Below, piece by piece: positions 32,744 to 43,899 of a stretch of 64,000 nucleotides of DNA. Position 1 is the first letter of the stretch. Each line of letters starts with the position of its first letter. Made by a program: the position numbers and the translations under genes. The notes beneath the pieces were generated by a model that was not told the DNA's origin, searched no databases, and saw nothing but the letters and a program-made list of their open reading frames with translations. Source of the stretch: Heligmosomoides polygyrus polygyrus (Eukaryota > Nematoda > Chromadorea > Rhabditida > Heligmosomidae); NCBI GenBank assembly GCA_947396885.1, contig OX377205.1, positions 72,574,969 to 72,638,968 of the forward strand. The letters are read 5' to 3'.

Positions 32744-33422
32744 AATTTTCTGTTTTCTGTTTTCTGATTTTCTGGCGTTTTTGCTTTTCTGTTTTCTGAT
32801 TTCTGTTTTTTGAGAAAATTTTCAAAATTCCCGCCCATCCCTGCTGTGGAATCATGCTCATCCGATGATGAAGATGGTGATGAGAGTGATGATGCAGAAG
32901 AGGAAACGTGGACCGAAGATGCCTTCATCTACGACCGATTCACTTTCGACAAGAAATGTGGCTCCCATACAGACGTCGAAGATTGCAAGACCCCTATCGA
33001 CTACTTCCGTCTCTTCCTGAATGATCAGTTGCTAGACCTCATAGTGATAGAGACGAACAGGCATGGATATCAGAAGATGGCGAAGATAGAATAGAATTTG
33101 GACCGAGACCTCCTCTCGTGAACTCAGGCATTTCATGGGCATCTGTCTGTATATGGGAATTGTACGGCTTCCAACGCTTTGGGCCTATTCTGGACTATTC
33201 TGATCCCGTTTTTGTCACTCCTGTGGTGAGGAAAATCATGGTCAGAACCCGGTTCGAGACCTTGCTAACTTCTCTTAATATGCTGATAATGAAACTTCGG
33301 ATAAGGCGAATCGCCTCTACAAAATCTAGCCGCTGTTGGATCTGCTAAATACCTCCTTCCAACGCATGTACAACCCATGTAAGGAACTCTGTATTGATGA
33401 ATCAATGGTGCCTTTCCGCGGG

Positions 33423-33622
33423 NNNNNNNNNNNNNNNNNNNNNNNNNNNNNNNNNNNNNNNNNNNNNNNNNNNNNNNNNNNNNNNNNNNNNNNNNNNNNN
33501 NNNNNNNNNNNNNNNNNNNNNNNNNNNNNNNNNNNNNNNNNNNNNNNNNNNNNNNNNNNNNNNNNNNNNNNNNNNNNNNNNNNNNNNNNNNNNNNNNNNN
33601 NNNNNNNNNNNNNNNNNNNNNN
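33423..33622. other. Assembly gap (200 N)
   Basis: A second 200-N gap. It cuts the piggyBac transposase just after its first catalytic motif; the sequence resumes mid-SINE in block B2. Confidence 0.99.
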
Positions 33623-33767
33623 CATACAATGACTTGTGGTGGTCAGCCGATGAACAAATCAATGCTTTGTCCTTCCCAGATACTCTGAGACCAATTGGCC
33701 GACGCCGCGGGGATAGAAGGCTTGGCTGGCCAAGGCGGAAAATCCGAGCCAAGAACATGGTACCGGG
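33623..33767 (-). repeat. SINE-like repeat, split (B2)
   Basis: Body of the SINE matching 12226-12367. The tRNA head is displaced to 37968-38015 by the 4.2-kb insertion. Confidence 0.7.
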
Positions 33768-36700
33768 CAGGGTCAAGCGTGGGGTTCGATTTTCGCCGAA
33801 AATTTACGACCCCCCCCTCCCAGAGCGGATCTGGTACGACCCTCCCCCTTGTGTAGACCACAGTTTTATTTCCTATCCGCATTGATTTTTTAAAATTTTC
33901 TATGCAATTTTTGTACCCTTTAATAGGTCTTTCTTTCCAGATGCAGCGTCGACTGTATCAGATTAGCTCAAGAAAGAGGGCAACTGTTTGATTTAGTAAT
34001 TTGTTAGAAAAAACTCTGATAAAGGTTTTGTGCATGTAATCTTCTGATAATAATATTTTGTTTGTTTACAGTTGAAAATAAAGCACTTTTGAGAGCAGGT
34101 GTCGAATTAATCACAACGAGTTCAACTTTTCAGGCTTTCTGAGCATCTCGTGAACACGGAACATTTTTGTACGTGAAGGAGCAACATCTGCATTCGAAAT
34201 TGTACTCTATACAATGCAGAGTGTTAATTGCTAAAGCTGACTTAAGTGCTTTATCCACAACATTTTTTAGACACTCTCAGAAGCGATGACGGAATGGCAA
34301 CCGGAGGATGGACTTGTAAACCTGTTTTTCTGAAACGATCCTTTGTATGAACAGACGCTCCGATTTGTGTCATTTGCCGAAAATTTTCGACCACCGTTAC
34401 TCACATGGCACAGCCTTCGGATCCTGCTTTTCTAAACGCCGTAGAATCCACGCTCCGATTTGTGTCATTTGCCGAAAATTTTCGACACCGTTAATCACAT
34501 GGAAGCATGGATCCTGCTTTTTAAAGCGTAGAATCCACACTTCTTATTGTTTTAAAAACTCTGTAAATTTTTCAGAGACGTTGAACAAACTCCGAAATAT
34601 GGTAGGTTACGTGGAGCCATTGCGTTCGCCGATATCATCGATGGAGACTGAGGGTGGTCTTCTCGCGGAAAATTTTTCAATCTTCTCAAGGAAAGAACAC
34701 GCGAGAGTGAAATTGTGCTTCATGGATTTTTAAGTCATGAGTATTACACAGTAAAAATCTGAGCTTCTTCGCAGCGATCTCCGATATGATTAGGGCTGAT
34801 CGCATTTAAATTTTTCGCTTTTCAAGAAAAATTAATTAATTTTTACCTGATGCAGATCACCCACACAGTTGAAATCTTGCCACAAAAAGTATCAGGTCTT
34901 GTTCAATGCATAGTGTAAAAATCATGGTTTCCTGAAACGAATAGATTGCATCGACCTCTGATCGATATGGCACCGACGTCATGGGAGCGACGAAATTCGA
35001 CATTCGCAAAAATGAGTATAACTCGGTAAGCTTTCCACAATTTAGAAAGCCAATAACTTTTTTAAAACTACAAGAAAAGCTATTTCACAAGTTGTAAAAA
35101 ACGGTTTTCAAAAACTAGATCTTCATAGGGGGCGGAGGACTTTGATTTTTGCGCGAAAAAAATTGAAGTGATATAGAATAAGTAATCGTAACTCGGTAAG
35201 TTTTTCGAGTTTTACAAAAGCCAATTGCTTTTGGAAAACTGAAGGAAAAGCGCTTTCGGATCGTGCAAAAATTGGTTTTCAACAGGGAGGTCTTCATAGG
35301 GGGTGGTAGGGTTCGATTTCTGGTCCATTGTTGCAGAAATACGTGCCAAAAATCGAACCCCCCTCGCCCCGTATGAAGACCCCTTTTTTAAAAACCGGTT
35401 TCTATATGTAAAGAAAACATCTTATCTCTATTTTTCAAAAAGCAATTGGGATTTTTGAATTTCAAAAAATGAACCAAGTATGATCAAATTTGTGATGAAC
35501 TGCTCGTAGACTCTGCACCGTCGACACTGGAGTGATTTCATAAAAATGATCATAACTCCGTTCGTTTTTCGAAATTCAAAAATCCCAATTGCTTTTTGAA
35601 AAGTAGAGAAAATATGCTAACTGAACATGCATAAATCGTCTTTCAAAAAGGAGGTCTTCATAGGTGGCGAGGGGGGTTCGATTTCTGGTCGATTTTTGGC
35701 AAAAATCGACCAGAAATCGAACCCCCACCGCCCCCTATGAAGACCTCCCTGTTGAAAACAAATTTCTACATGTTTCGAAAGCGCATTTCCTCTAGTTTTC
35801 GAAAAGCAATTGGGATTTTTGAATTCCAAAAAACGAACCGAGTTATGGACATTTTTTGTGAAATCACTCCAATGACTCCGGTGATGGGCCGACCAACTCC
35901 TCTGGTTACGGCTTCGCAAAATTGATCATAACTCGGTTCATTTTTTGAAATCTAAAAATCCCAATTGCTTTTTGAAAACTGAAGGAAAAGCGTTTTCGAA
36001 CCATGTAGAAACTAGTTTTCAGCAGGGAGGTCTTCATAGGGGGCGGTGGGGGTTCGATTTCTGGTCCATTGTTGCAGAAATACGTGCCAAAAATCGAACC
36101 CCCCTCGCCCCTTATGAAGACCCCTTTTTTGAAAACCGGTTTCTATATGGAAAGAAAGCATCTTATCTCTATTTTTCAAAAAGCAATTGGGATTTTCGAA
36201 TTTCAAAAAATGAACGGAGTTATGATCATTTTTATGAAATCACTCCAGTGTCGACGGTGCAGAGTCTACGAGCACTTCTTCGAAAATTTGATCATAACTC
36301 GGTTCCCTTTTCGAAATTCGAAAATCCCAATTGCTTTTTGAAAAATAGAGAAAAGATGCTTTCTTCCCATATAGAAAACGGTTTTCAAAAAAGGGGTCTT
36401 CATACGGGGCGAGGGGGGGTTCGATTTTTGGCACGTATTTCTGCAACAATGGACCAGAAATCGAATCCCCACCGCCCTCTATGAGGACCTCCCTGACGAA
36501 ACTAATTTCCTCATGATTCGAAAGCGCTTTTCCTCTAGTTTTTAAAAGGCTATTAAATCTTTCAAAATTCCAAAAACCTACCGGGATATTATTGTTTATA
36601 CAAAATCACTTCAATTTTTTTCGCGCAAAAATCGAAGTCCTCCGCCCCCTATGAAGACCTAGTTTTTGAAAACCGATTTTCACGCCTTATGAAACAACTT

Positions 36701-37959
36701 TTCTTGTAGTTTCTAAAAAGCCATCGGCTTTTTAAAATTGTGGAAAACTTACCGAGTTATAGTCATTTTTGTGAACGTCGAATTTCGTCGCTCCCATGAC
36801 GTCGGTGCGATATCGACCAGTGGTGGATCCAGTCTATTCGTTTCAGGAAACCATGATTTTTACACTATGCATTGAACAAGACCTGATACTTTTTGTGGCA
36901 AGATTTCAACTGTGTGGGTGATCTGCTTCAGGTAAAAATTAATTTTTCTTGAAAAGCGAAAAATTTAAATGCAGTCAGCCCTAATCATATCGGAGATCGC
37001 TGCGAAGAAGCTTAGTTTATGATTGTATATTAATCACATCTTGAACTCTAAGTTGGTACAGCTTTCACTCTCTGATGCTCTTCCTCCAGAAGGTAGATTT
37101 TTTTTGCCGCAAGAAGTCCGTCCTTCAGTGGCGATCGGTGATATCGGAGAACGCAATGGCTCCACGTAACCTACCATATTTCGAAGTTTGTGCGACATCT
37201 CTGAAAAATTCACAGAACTTCTAAAACTGTAAGAGGTGTGGGTTCTATGCTTTAAAAAGCAGCTTGTAAAAGTAGCGGCTTCCATGTGATTAACGGTGTC
37301 GAATTTTTTCGGCAAATGATACAAATCGGAGCGTCTGTTTATACAGAAGATTGTCTCACAAAAACACGTTTTATTCCCCTGTGTCAACCGGTGGATTAAA
37401 ACTTTACTGGGTACAACCTCACTTTCTGATGCTGTTTCCAGCAGAAGAGAGAAAATTAGCTCCGTGACAAGTCCATCCTCGGTTGCCATTCGGTCATCGC
37501 TTCGAAGAGTGCTTCCAAAAATCTTGTAGGAAAAGCACTTATGTTTCCCTAGCAATTGACACTTCAAATTTTATAGACTGCAATTTAGGACGTAGATGTC
37601 GCTCGTTCAGGCAGAAAACTGTCGCGTCTATGACTTCCTGAAAAAAAAAACTGAAAAATGGAAAGTTCTCATTGACTCCAAATCTGCCGGCGGAAAATCT
37701 TTATTTCTAACGAGTAATACAATCATTATTTGAAACTTGTTATATTAATTTTTACAACTTCGCGGGACGAAGGAGAGACTCCACACCTTCGTAAGCATTC
37801 CTGGAAAAAACAACTTATTAAGAATTGAAAAAACACCAAAAAACCTGAAGAATAAGAGAGAATCCTCTGCCAAAACCGGAAGAGCACGACCCCCCCCCCC
37901 TCCAGACGAGGCCACAGTACGACCCCCCCTTCGATTCCCGAACCTCAAGCTTGACCCTG
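33768..37959. mobile_element. hAT-like giant palindromic element, 4192 bp
   Basis: Ends CAGGGTCAAGCGTGGGGTTCG-type (left) and inverted CAGGGTCAAGCTTGAGGTTCG-type (right), with 8-bp duplications GTACCGGG (33760-33767, 37960-37967). B1 has the empty site GTATCGGG at 12360-12367. Poly-C strings preceded by ACGA lie near both ends in the same orientation (33808, 33836, 37886, 37917). The interior 34262-37520 is one large palindrome. No transposase. An 8-bp TSD and CAGGG ends indicate hAT. Confidence 0.88.
34262..37520. repeat. 3.26-kb palindrome of alternating repeat modules
   Basis: Arms of about 1.6 kb meet near 35890. From outside inward the paired modules are TTTGCCGAAAATTTTCGAC (34375 with 37310), AAAATCATGGTTTCCTGAAA (34918 with 36840), the GGGAGCGACGAAATTCGAC zone (34982 with 36785), and multiple GGTCTTCATAGGGGGCGG / CCGCCCCCTATGAAGACC units. 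At least nine such units occur in alternating orientation between 35120 and 36660, each next to ATAACTCGGT and CCCAATTGCTTTTTGAAAA-type strings. A 105-bp tandem duplication marks the left arm at 34355-34545. Confidence 0.85.
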
Positions 37960-38028
37960 GTACCGGGTGCATGCGACAGCCGGCACCTCCTCCGACAGCG
38001 CTGCATGCGATCTCTACTGTTATAAATT

Positions 38029-38378
38029 TTCTTTAATGTCTTTTCGTTTTTTCTTAAATACACAATATACTCGGCCGTTAAATAATGCCACCTCAGGCTA
38101 AGTGTTTTGTTGCTGGGAGTGGGATCTCTGCCACGAAACCAACTTGTATCCTTGGTCTGTTCTGTTGTGAATGTTCTTTTCTTCCTATCTCTTTGACTAT
38201 TGAGTTTTAATACCCTGCTTCATCTCTTTCTGTTCTTTTTTCTTTCAAGTTCATTTTTTGTGTTTATTACCATTTCTCCACTACAGTTGTCTTGTATCCA
38301 GCATTTGTGGTTCGCCTTTTGCTTCATGGCTATGCTTGGCACGTCCTTAGCGGCGTAAATAAATAAATAAATAAATAA
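38029..38378 (+). mobile_element. LINE-like 3' end with AAAT tail (B2 only)
   Basis: B1 reads TATAAACTGACGCTTTG without interruption at 12422; B2 has about 350 extra bases ending CACGTCCTTAGCGGCG then seven AAAT units (38356-38380). Tandem-tailed ends without terminal repeats suggest a 5'-truncated non-LTR retrotransposon. The target duplication cannot be separated from the tail. Confidence 0.6.
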
Positions 38379-38689
38379 ATTGATGCTTTGTTTTCCAGGC
38401 AACATGCCGGTAGGACTGAACTCGAGACCTTCACTAGTCTATTTAATTAACAAGTGCTCCGTCACACCTATCGGTGTGCCTCGCACTTGCGCTTCGCGCG
38501 ATGTTTTAAAAATTGAAACAAATATGTACGGATCACTAAGCATTGTATTATGCAGGAAAGCAGAATTAATTATGAGTGGCAAATGTGGATTCTACGACGT
38601 TACTAGAACGATCATCTACAATATGTGAATACTGCAGGATTACAAAATAACCAACTTGTGGCTAGGCTGTGCAACTTTCTTGCGATTAC

Positions 38690-38958
38690 CTACTTTCGTG
38701 CAGCGCAGACGGAAGTGGCACTGGCTGAAGTTCTTGGTGTCGGTCCAACCCCCCCCCTCCCCGCCCCCAGACAATGTGTGTAGCTTTCCATTAATCCGGG
38801 ATTCATTAATAGGTATTTGATATCTCTAGAAAGAATAAAACTCTGGCCTATACATCAGCTGGTCATCGCAAGTCGTTGCCGACTGCGATTTGCCCTCATG
38901 ATATCCCGTAGAAGAATAGTGCGTGGCGCATCATAATTGGGATTGATTAACGCCATAA
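38690..38958 (+). repeat. SINE-like repeat, intact (B2)
   Basis: Uninterrupted counterpart of 12735-12934 plus 14818-14875, with the single ATGATAT at 38898-38904. Confidence 0.7.
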
Positions 38959-39499
38959 TTTATCCTTTTCCCTTATGTGTTTATGTCAGTGTAAGCCGTG
39001 TGCGTCAGCTCCAATTTTCGACGGCTGTACGAGAAAAGGCAGATGGAATGTGAGGAAGGTGCAAACTCTCTTGAAGAAGACGCTATTTCTGTCCAGACCG
39101 CTAACCCATAAAAACGGGCTGATCTTAGACGAACACTCAATCAAACACGTCTTATTTATAGTGATAACACAGAAAGTCTAGTGGTGCTGGAGCTCATTTA
39201 CTGTGACTAGCATAGCCCTAAGCGGCAGCAATGTTCGATGTGAGTAGTTCGCTTGAATCATGCTTAAGAGCACCCATCACTAAGCACATAAATTGCAGTC
39301 CTATTAAGCGGGTGACTTCGCGTTCAAACAATTCAGTTTGCTTCCAAGTTGTAGAGAATTGCTAAAACCTCTAGAATCAGATCGGAATAGACGCGTGGCG
39401 TATGAGAGCGCAATTGGTGTAGGGGAACACTTGTTCGACGCGAATGCACACGTGAGCTGCGTCAGTGCCCACGTTGGCATTCGATCGATGCGCATCGGT

Positions 39500-39605
39500 A
39501 TCTTGTGCGCGCGGAAGGTCGAATGCCAGACGGATCGTGACGCAGTGGGTAGAAGGTCGGTTTCAGGCGATAGAGGTCGGAGGTTCGGATCCTATGCATG
39601 CTGAC
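39500..39605 (+). repeat. tRNA-like repeat head (B2)
   Basis: Plus-strand GACGCAGTGGGTAGAAGG (box A-like), CAGGCGATAGAGG and GGAGGTTCGGATCC (box B). The acceptor and anticodon arms do not close. It heads a repeat that runs into the tandem units at 39735. Confidence 0.5.
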
Positions 39606-39734
39606 GTTTTTGCATTTCATTCAACTGACTGGATGAGGTTCAGGGGTTTTAACGTCTACACAATTTTCAGGCGTTTTCTGCCCATTTTTCCAGTTGTATG
39701 CTTCTGCATACAGCTACAGAGTTTCTTCCCTAGC

Positions 39735-40075
39735 CTAATTCTGCGCTCGAAGAGCACAGAATCCAGCTGCGGACTCCCTCTGAGCGACGGAAGCACTTTC
39801 CGCACGAGCAGCTTGGATGGCACCCACCCTGGAGTCCCTTCCCTAGCCTGATTCTGCGAATCCAGCTGCGGACTCCCTCTGAAGCTCTTCGAGCTGCGGG
39901 CTCTTCGAGAGCAGAATCCAGCTGCGGACTCCCCTGAGCGACGAAAGCAGTTTCCACAAGAGCAGCTTGGATCGCACCCACCCTGAAGTCCCTTCCCTAG
40001 CCTCAGCTGCGGACTCCCCCTGAGCGACGGAAGCAGCTTCCACACGAGTAGCATGGATCGCACCCACCCTGTATA
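39735..40075 (-). repeat. Tandem CCAGGGTGGGTGCGATCC units (B2)
   Basis: Three to four tandem copies of the ~100-bp unit in the orientation GCTGCGGACTCCC ... GCACCCACCCTG, separated by CCTTCCCTAGCC spacers and internal GAGCTCTTCG-type palindromes. Not present in B1, so it is a local expansion or insertion. Confidence 0.75.
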
Positions 40076-41216
40076 CAACCGCGCTCGAATGCCAACGTGG
40101 CGCCCCGACCCAAAAAAATCTATTCCGATCTTATTTTAGCGGCCATAGCTCCACTCCAAGTTGCACATAGAAGCACCCGTAGCTCCAGGAAATGATACCA
40201 ACTTACATACATGAAGTAGGTGCAATGCGTGCACAACGTGGGGGAGGGGAGTGCACTCACTCTGCCCAATCGACAGCGGCGGCAAAATTAAAAGTTGCCT
40301 GCTATAATAGGAGACGTATTAAACTATTAATAGAATAACGAGCACAATGGCGGTTGGGGAGGATGGACAGTCCATGAGCTTTGACCTCCTTCAACGTTGC
40401 AGTTGGATATGGTGACGTGGAATTCTCTACTGTGCAGGAACTGGCGCGTACGTATCTGCAATGCAAGTTGCAAGGAAAGGGCCTTGGTCAAACGGTATGT
40501 CTCGCGCGAGCAAAACAGGTAAAAACTCGTCCTACCCGTGGAAAATGTCATGTCAACCCGTGCTTGTGTTTGAGTACTGATGGGCTGCCCCCCTCTTTCC
40601 CCCATTGCGCTGAGTTGCCTTCTTCGACCTGCTCTGTTAAAACCACTCCAGTGGTGATTTCTCGGGCAACGGCCAGGAGGTACACCCGCCCCCTGCTGGG
40701 GGGGGGGGGGCGTGCGATCTTGCTCTCTTCCCCCTTCCTCACCTACCCCAATCCCCTAGACTTCACCGAGAGTCTAACGGCTGCCTTACGATACCTTTGA
40801 CACGGAGAACAAAAGTTTCCGGTCAGCAGAACAGCGACTGTACCTACTGACGCCACGCCCCAGCAGGGGGCTGGTGTGCCTCCTGTCGCGCTGCCTGATT
40901 TCTCAAACATCAAGCTGTGCCTCGATGGGATAGCCATTAGACCTCATCGGCGGCTGCCGTGGCAATGTGCCAAATCATGCTACAGTATCCCGAAAACCTG
41001 CAGATCATCCGTCATCGGAGCGCGTTTCTGCACAGGCTGACGCGTTGCGACGTGTCTGCTGCCGCGTGGTCTCACAGCACCCCTTAGCGAATGCTTTGGA
41101 GAGAGCAATTCATATACGTATGGAATTCGTATTCAGCAGGTATGTGTCGAAATTGCATTGCGAAAGGGAGTGGAACAATGGCTGCTAAAACCAGATCGGA
41201 ATAGATTTTGAGTTCC

Positions 41217-41385
41217 ATACAAGCTGCTCGTGTGGAAACTGCTTTCGTCGCTCAGGGGGAGTCCGCAGCTGGATTCTGCGCTCTTCGAGCGCAGAGTCAG
41301 GTCAGGGAAGGGACTCCAGGGTGGGTGCGATCCAAGCTGCTCGTGTGGAAACTGCCTTCGTCGCTCAGGGGAGTCCGCAGCAGCA
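41217..41385 (+). repeat. Two tandem CCAGGGTGGGTGCGATCC units
   Basis: Two head-to-tail units containing AAGCTGCTCGTGTGGAAACT and CTCAGGGG(G)AGTCCGCAG. Confidence 0.7.
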
Positions 41386-41469
41386 CCAGCAGAACCAGGC
41401 CAGAAAACGCCGCTCAATGACGTCAAAATCCCTCAAATCTCGACCACTCAATTGAAATGCAAAAAGCAC

Positions 41470-41700
41470 TCAACGCTGCAGAACCGAACCCCCGACCTTC
41501 CTCCCATGGAGCAGCGCAACATCCACTGCTTCACGGCCCGCTTGCTGAGGCAGCCATCGCTGGCATACAAGACGTCGCAGCGCGATCCACGACGCATCGA
41601 CAGCAGCCGCCCGCTACAGTATCCCGCAAACCTGCAGATCAACCGGCGGCCGCCGTGTCCGTCCACGTCAGCCACGCAACAAACACGGCAGCCGCCGATG
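41470..41700 (-). repeat. tRNA-like repeat (B2)
   Basis: Minus strand: GTGAAGCAGTGGATGTTGCG (box A-like), CCATGG in the anticodon region and GGGGGTTCGGTTCTG (box B). Same family as 19742-20040. Confidence 0.5.
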
Positions 41701-42200
41701 AGGTCTAAGTATGACCCCTCGATGGCAGGTGGAATCTATTCTAGTGGATGGGGCACCACTATAAAATTAATCAAACACGGAGACTCAAAGCGACTCGGAG
41801 GAATCACTTCGTGTTCAGTGGTTATCAGACGTGGTAAGAAGACACATGTATGTTAATTACATCTGAAGTGGCTTAGCTGAGTTCGACACTGGGGTGGAAC
41901 ACACCAGTGCTGTGCAACATTTTTAATTCCGTGCAACACAGAAAGTCGTATAGGGCTGCTGCCTTTGAACGGCTTTGCATCCACATAGAGAACAGAGTCC
42001 CAAGATAGAAACACGAAACACCTTATTCGGCGCAATGCGAGTTGCGGGAAGCCAGCCCATCAGTATTCACGACGTGTCGTAGCTGTTCCAACGCGTAGCA
42101 TGAGCGTTTACCCGTTTTGCTCACGCGAGACGTACCGTTTCATCTAGACAACTGCGGCTTACGAGAAAACGCCTGCAGCTTCACATGGAACTTCGCGCAG

Positions 42201-42774
42201 AGACCTCGTAGTGTGAAAGGGCTTAGGCACATCACCCATGTCGTTGTCATCGGATCTCGTTCTTGTCGTTGAGAACGCGTAATCCTACTTGACACCTCTA
42301 GCAAAGATAAGACCCATCCAAGCTGTTCGTAATAAAATCGCTCTCCTCGCTTGAGGGCGTGTTCCATACTCCGCGACGAGAGCTACGGGACCCACAAAAC
42401 AAAGCACACCTATCGATTTTTCCCAGGCAACGGCTCGCCACTGGGCGGATCGATTCGTGTCCTCCGCCCTGTCGCTTCCGCCTCTGCCGTCGCTCTTGTC
42501 GCTGAAGAGGAGTGGGAGCGGGTTCTAGGCTAAGGAAGGAACGGGTCATCCATGCTGCTTGTGCTCAAAGCACTTTCGTTGCCCAGCGCTTCGATCGAGT
42601 GTCTATTTGGACGCCGACGCGATCCATGACGCAGCGAAAGCAACCGCACGCCACAGTATCCCGCAAACCTGCACATCAACCCGCAATTCGAACGGGAGTA
42701 GGGAACTAGTCATAAGTGAGACCCGACGGATGAAAGTTAGGGTTACTTTAGTGTTGCTCCCTCCCTACTAATAA
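42201..42774. other. Unassigned sequence without C1 counterpart
   Basis: Replaces the 16641-16915 segment of the first copy. 42640-42690 resembles 40975-41010 and 41610-41645 (ACAGTATCCCGCAAACCTGC), a dispersed short repeat. Otherwise nothing recognised. Confidence 0.3.
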
Positions 42775-42962
42775 GGGAACTGTCTGAACGGTACACCGGA
42801 ATGGCAAGAACGAGTACAATAGGGAGAATCCCCGTCCTCCAAATAGTAACAGAACATGTTTTGTTTTTGCCGAATCCTTGAGACAAACGAGTACGAGGGT
42901 GTAATGGTTAAGTGTCCGCAGAGCGAGCTCTTCAAGGCAGCGCAAGATTCCGGTGTCGTGGA

Positions 42963-43032
42963 GTGGGTGGCGCAGTGGTAAAGTGCACGCCTCATGGTCG
43001 TGAGGTCTAGGGTTCGGTTCCCATGCTACATC
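42963..43032 (+). other. tRNA-like module, left arm
   Basis: GTGGCGCAGTGGTAAAGTGC (box A) and GGGTTCGGTTCCC (a perfect T-arm-like hairpin, box B), with CCTCATGGTCGTGAGG forming a five-pair anticodon-like stem around a six-base loop. Acceptor ends do not pair. Probably a tRNA-derived Pol III module. Confidence 0.5.
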
Positions 43033-43199
43033 GCGTTTTTGCATTTGTACCATAGTATCGGGTACCCATAGAGATTTCCATATCTGAACTTGTGTTTGGC
43101 TTCACAGTTCCTGCGCAGTGGTACTCCGCTGCAGCCCAAGGCTGGAATCGCGATACAGTCCACTTTCCCCAGTTTTCAAACTTGTATAGAATAACAATT

Positions 43200-43502
43200 C
43201 TAGTATAGCCGAACCTTTTCCTCCGAAACGATCTCTCCTCCCGAAAACGTGATAGTGCTTTCACTGGTTAGTGGTGTCGTGACTCCGGCACAATCCTCTT
43301 CTGGTTGAAACTCTTGGTCCTTTTCTTCCACTACCTCCAACTTCTCCACTTCGTCGATTTCCAGCCGTCGCAGTTCGAAATCCTGTAGGATACTTGCTAT
43401 TCTTTCCGCCAGCTTCATTTCGTCTCTCGAAGGGGCAGCATCCAGTGGAGATCCGCACTTCAGTGTCAATAGATGAATGACCACTCGAAGGTTAGCAGAC
43501 AT
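43200..43502 (-). CDS. Acidic ORF, possible N-terminal transposase exon
   Basis: An open frame of 100 codons starting MSANLRVVIHLLTLKCGSPL, then a helix-like DEMKLAERIASILQDFE and an acidic LEIDEVEKLEVVEEKDQEF, and a GGEIVSEEKV string. It resembles repetitive proteins that I associate with DNA transposons in hookworms, but I cannot name the family. It lies inside the 42775-45467 inverted-repeat element. No catalytic domain follows: the frame closes at 43200 and the remaining space to the left arm is 140 bp. It may be an N-terminal remnant. Confidence 0.45.
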   Translation of the reverse strand: MSANLRVVIHLLTLKCGSPLDAAPSRDEMKLAERIASILQDFELRRLEIDEVEKLEVVEEKDQEFQPEEDCAGVTTPLTSESTITFSGGEIVSEEKVRLY

Positions 43503-43899
43503 TGTAGAGTCAGTTTTGGCGGCAGCAGCTTGTTATAACCGCGCGACTTTGTAAGCATAACAGAGGCGAGACAATTGATCGAGGTGGTAGGTCATGTTGA
43601 AGAGCATGTGGTCTCCTCCTACACTGTGGGTACACTGGTGGCACTCACCTCACCGACACTAATAAATTGCATGTGAAGCATTTTTCTGGCATTCTGCCGC
43701 TGTTTCATGTTGTTCCATCGTCAGAATTTCTTACATTGAGAATGAGAACAATTTATTGGAGTAAAAGTTCCATACAAAATCGCATTTGGCATATTTCGGA
43801 CATTGCTGGTGAATTACGAGATGTCGACAAATAATAAGTAATGAAAACATCTTACCGTAGCAAACTCCAAAAACAAGTGCAGATATGGGAATCTCTATA

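Larger units (their letters stand above)
29081..32843. mobile_element. hAT-like element, 3763 bp, inside piggyBac transposase
   Basis: Terminal repeats CAGGGATGGGCGG on both sides and perfect 8-bp duplications CTGTGGAA (29073-29080, 32844-32851). Subterminal zones (29095-29185, 32745-32815) contain TTTTCTGTTTTCTGATT repeats in the same orientation at both ends. There is no hAT transposase. Inside are the palindrome 29539-30397 and the RTE fragment 30660-31990. Confidence 0.87.
28828..33422 (+). mobile_element. piggyBac-like element, left part, interrupted
   Basis: Begins at TTAA (28828-28831) with CCCCTTCACGACACG, a plausible piggyBac terminus, inside the RTE ORF. The transposase reading frame runs from about 28917 on the plus strand, is interrupted by a hAT-like element at 29081-32843, resumes at 32852, and continues to the assembly gap. 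The right end lies in or beyond the gap. Confidence 0.75.
28917..33422 (+). pseudogene. piggyBac transposase, split by insertion
   Basis: The first part (28917-29080) is acidic (MDDDFAQLDRSF, ESGEEDG). The second part (32844-33092) continues with acidic residues and then PIDYFRLFLNDQLLDLIV, a signature of the DDE_Tnp_1_7 (piggyBac) fold. The third part (33118-33422) has FVTPVVRKIMVRTRF, LLDLLNTSFQRMYNPCKELC and IDESMVPFRG, the last including the first catalytic Asp. The insertion plus one TSD is 3771 bp (a multiple of 3), so both sides are in the same frame. Independent damage: an in-frame TGA/TAG region and a frameshift near 33095-33345. The rest is lost in the gap. Confidence 0.82.
40370..42200. 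repeat. Inverted-repeat element in B2
   Basis: Counterpart of 15440-16640. It has the empty TTAA at 40637-40640. Its interior differs from B1: it holds GTAGCAGGGGGCGGG-like inverted strings (40680-40880, centred on the CTGCTGGGG G-run), the tandem unit pair at 41217-41385 and a tRNA-like module at 41478-41550. Confidence 0.5.

Noticed and set aside
34262..37520. CRISPR-like array (regular alternating units)
   Set aside because: Units alternate orientation and vary in length, spacers are not unique, and the DNA is eukaryotic. It is a palindromic transposon interior.
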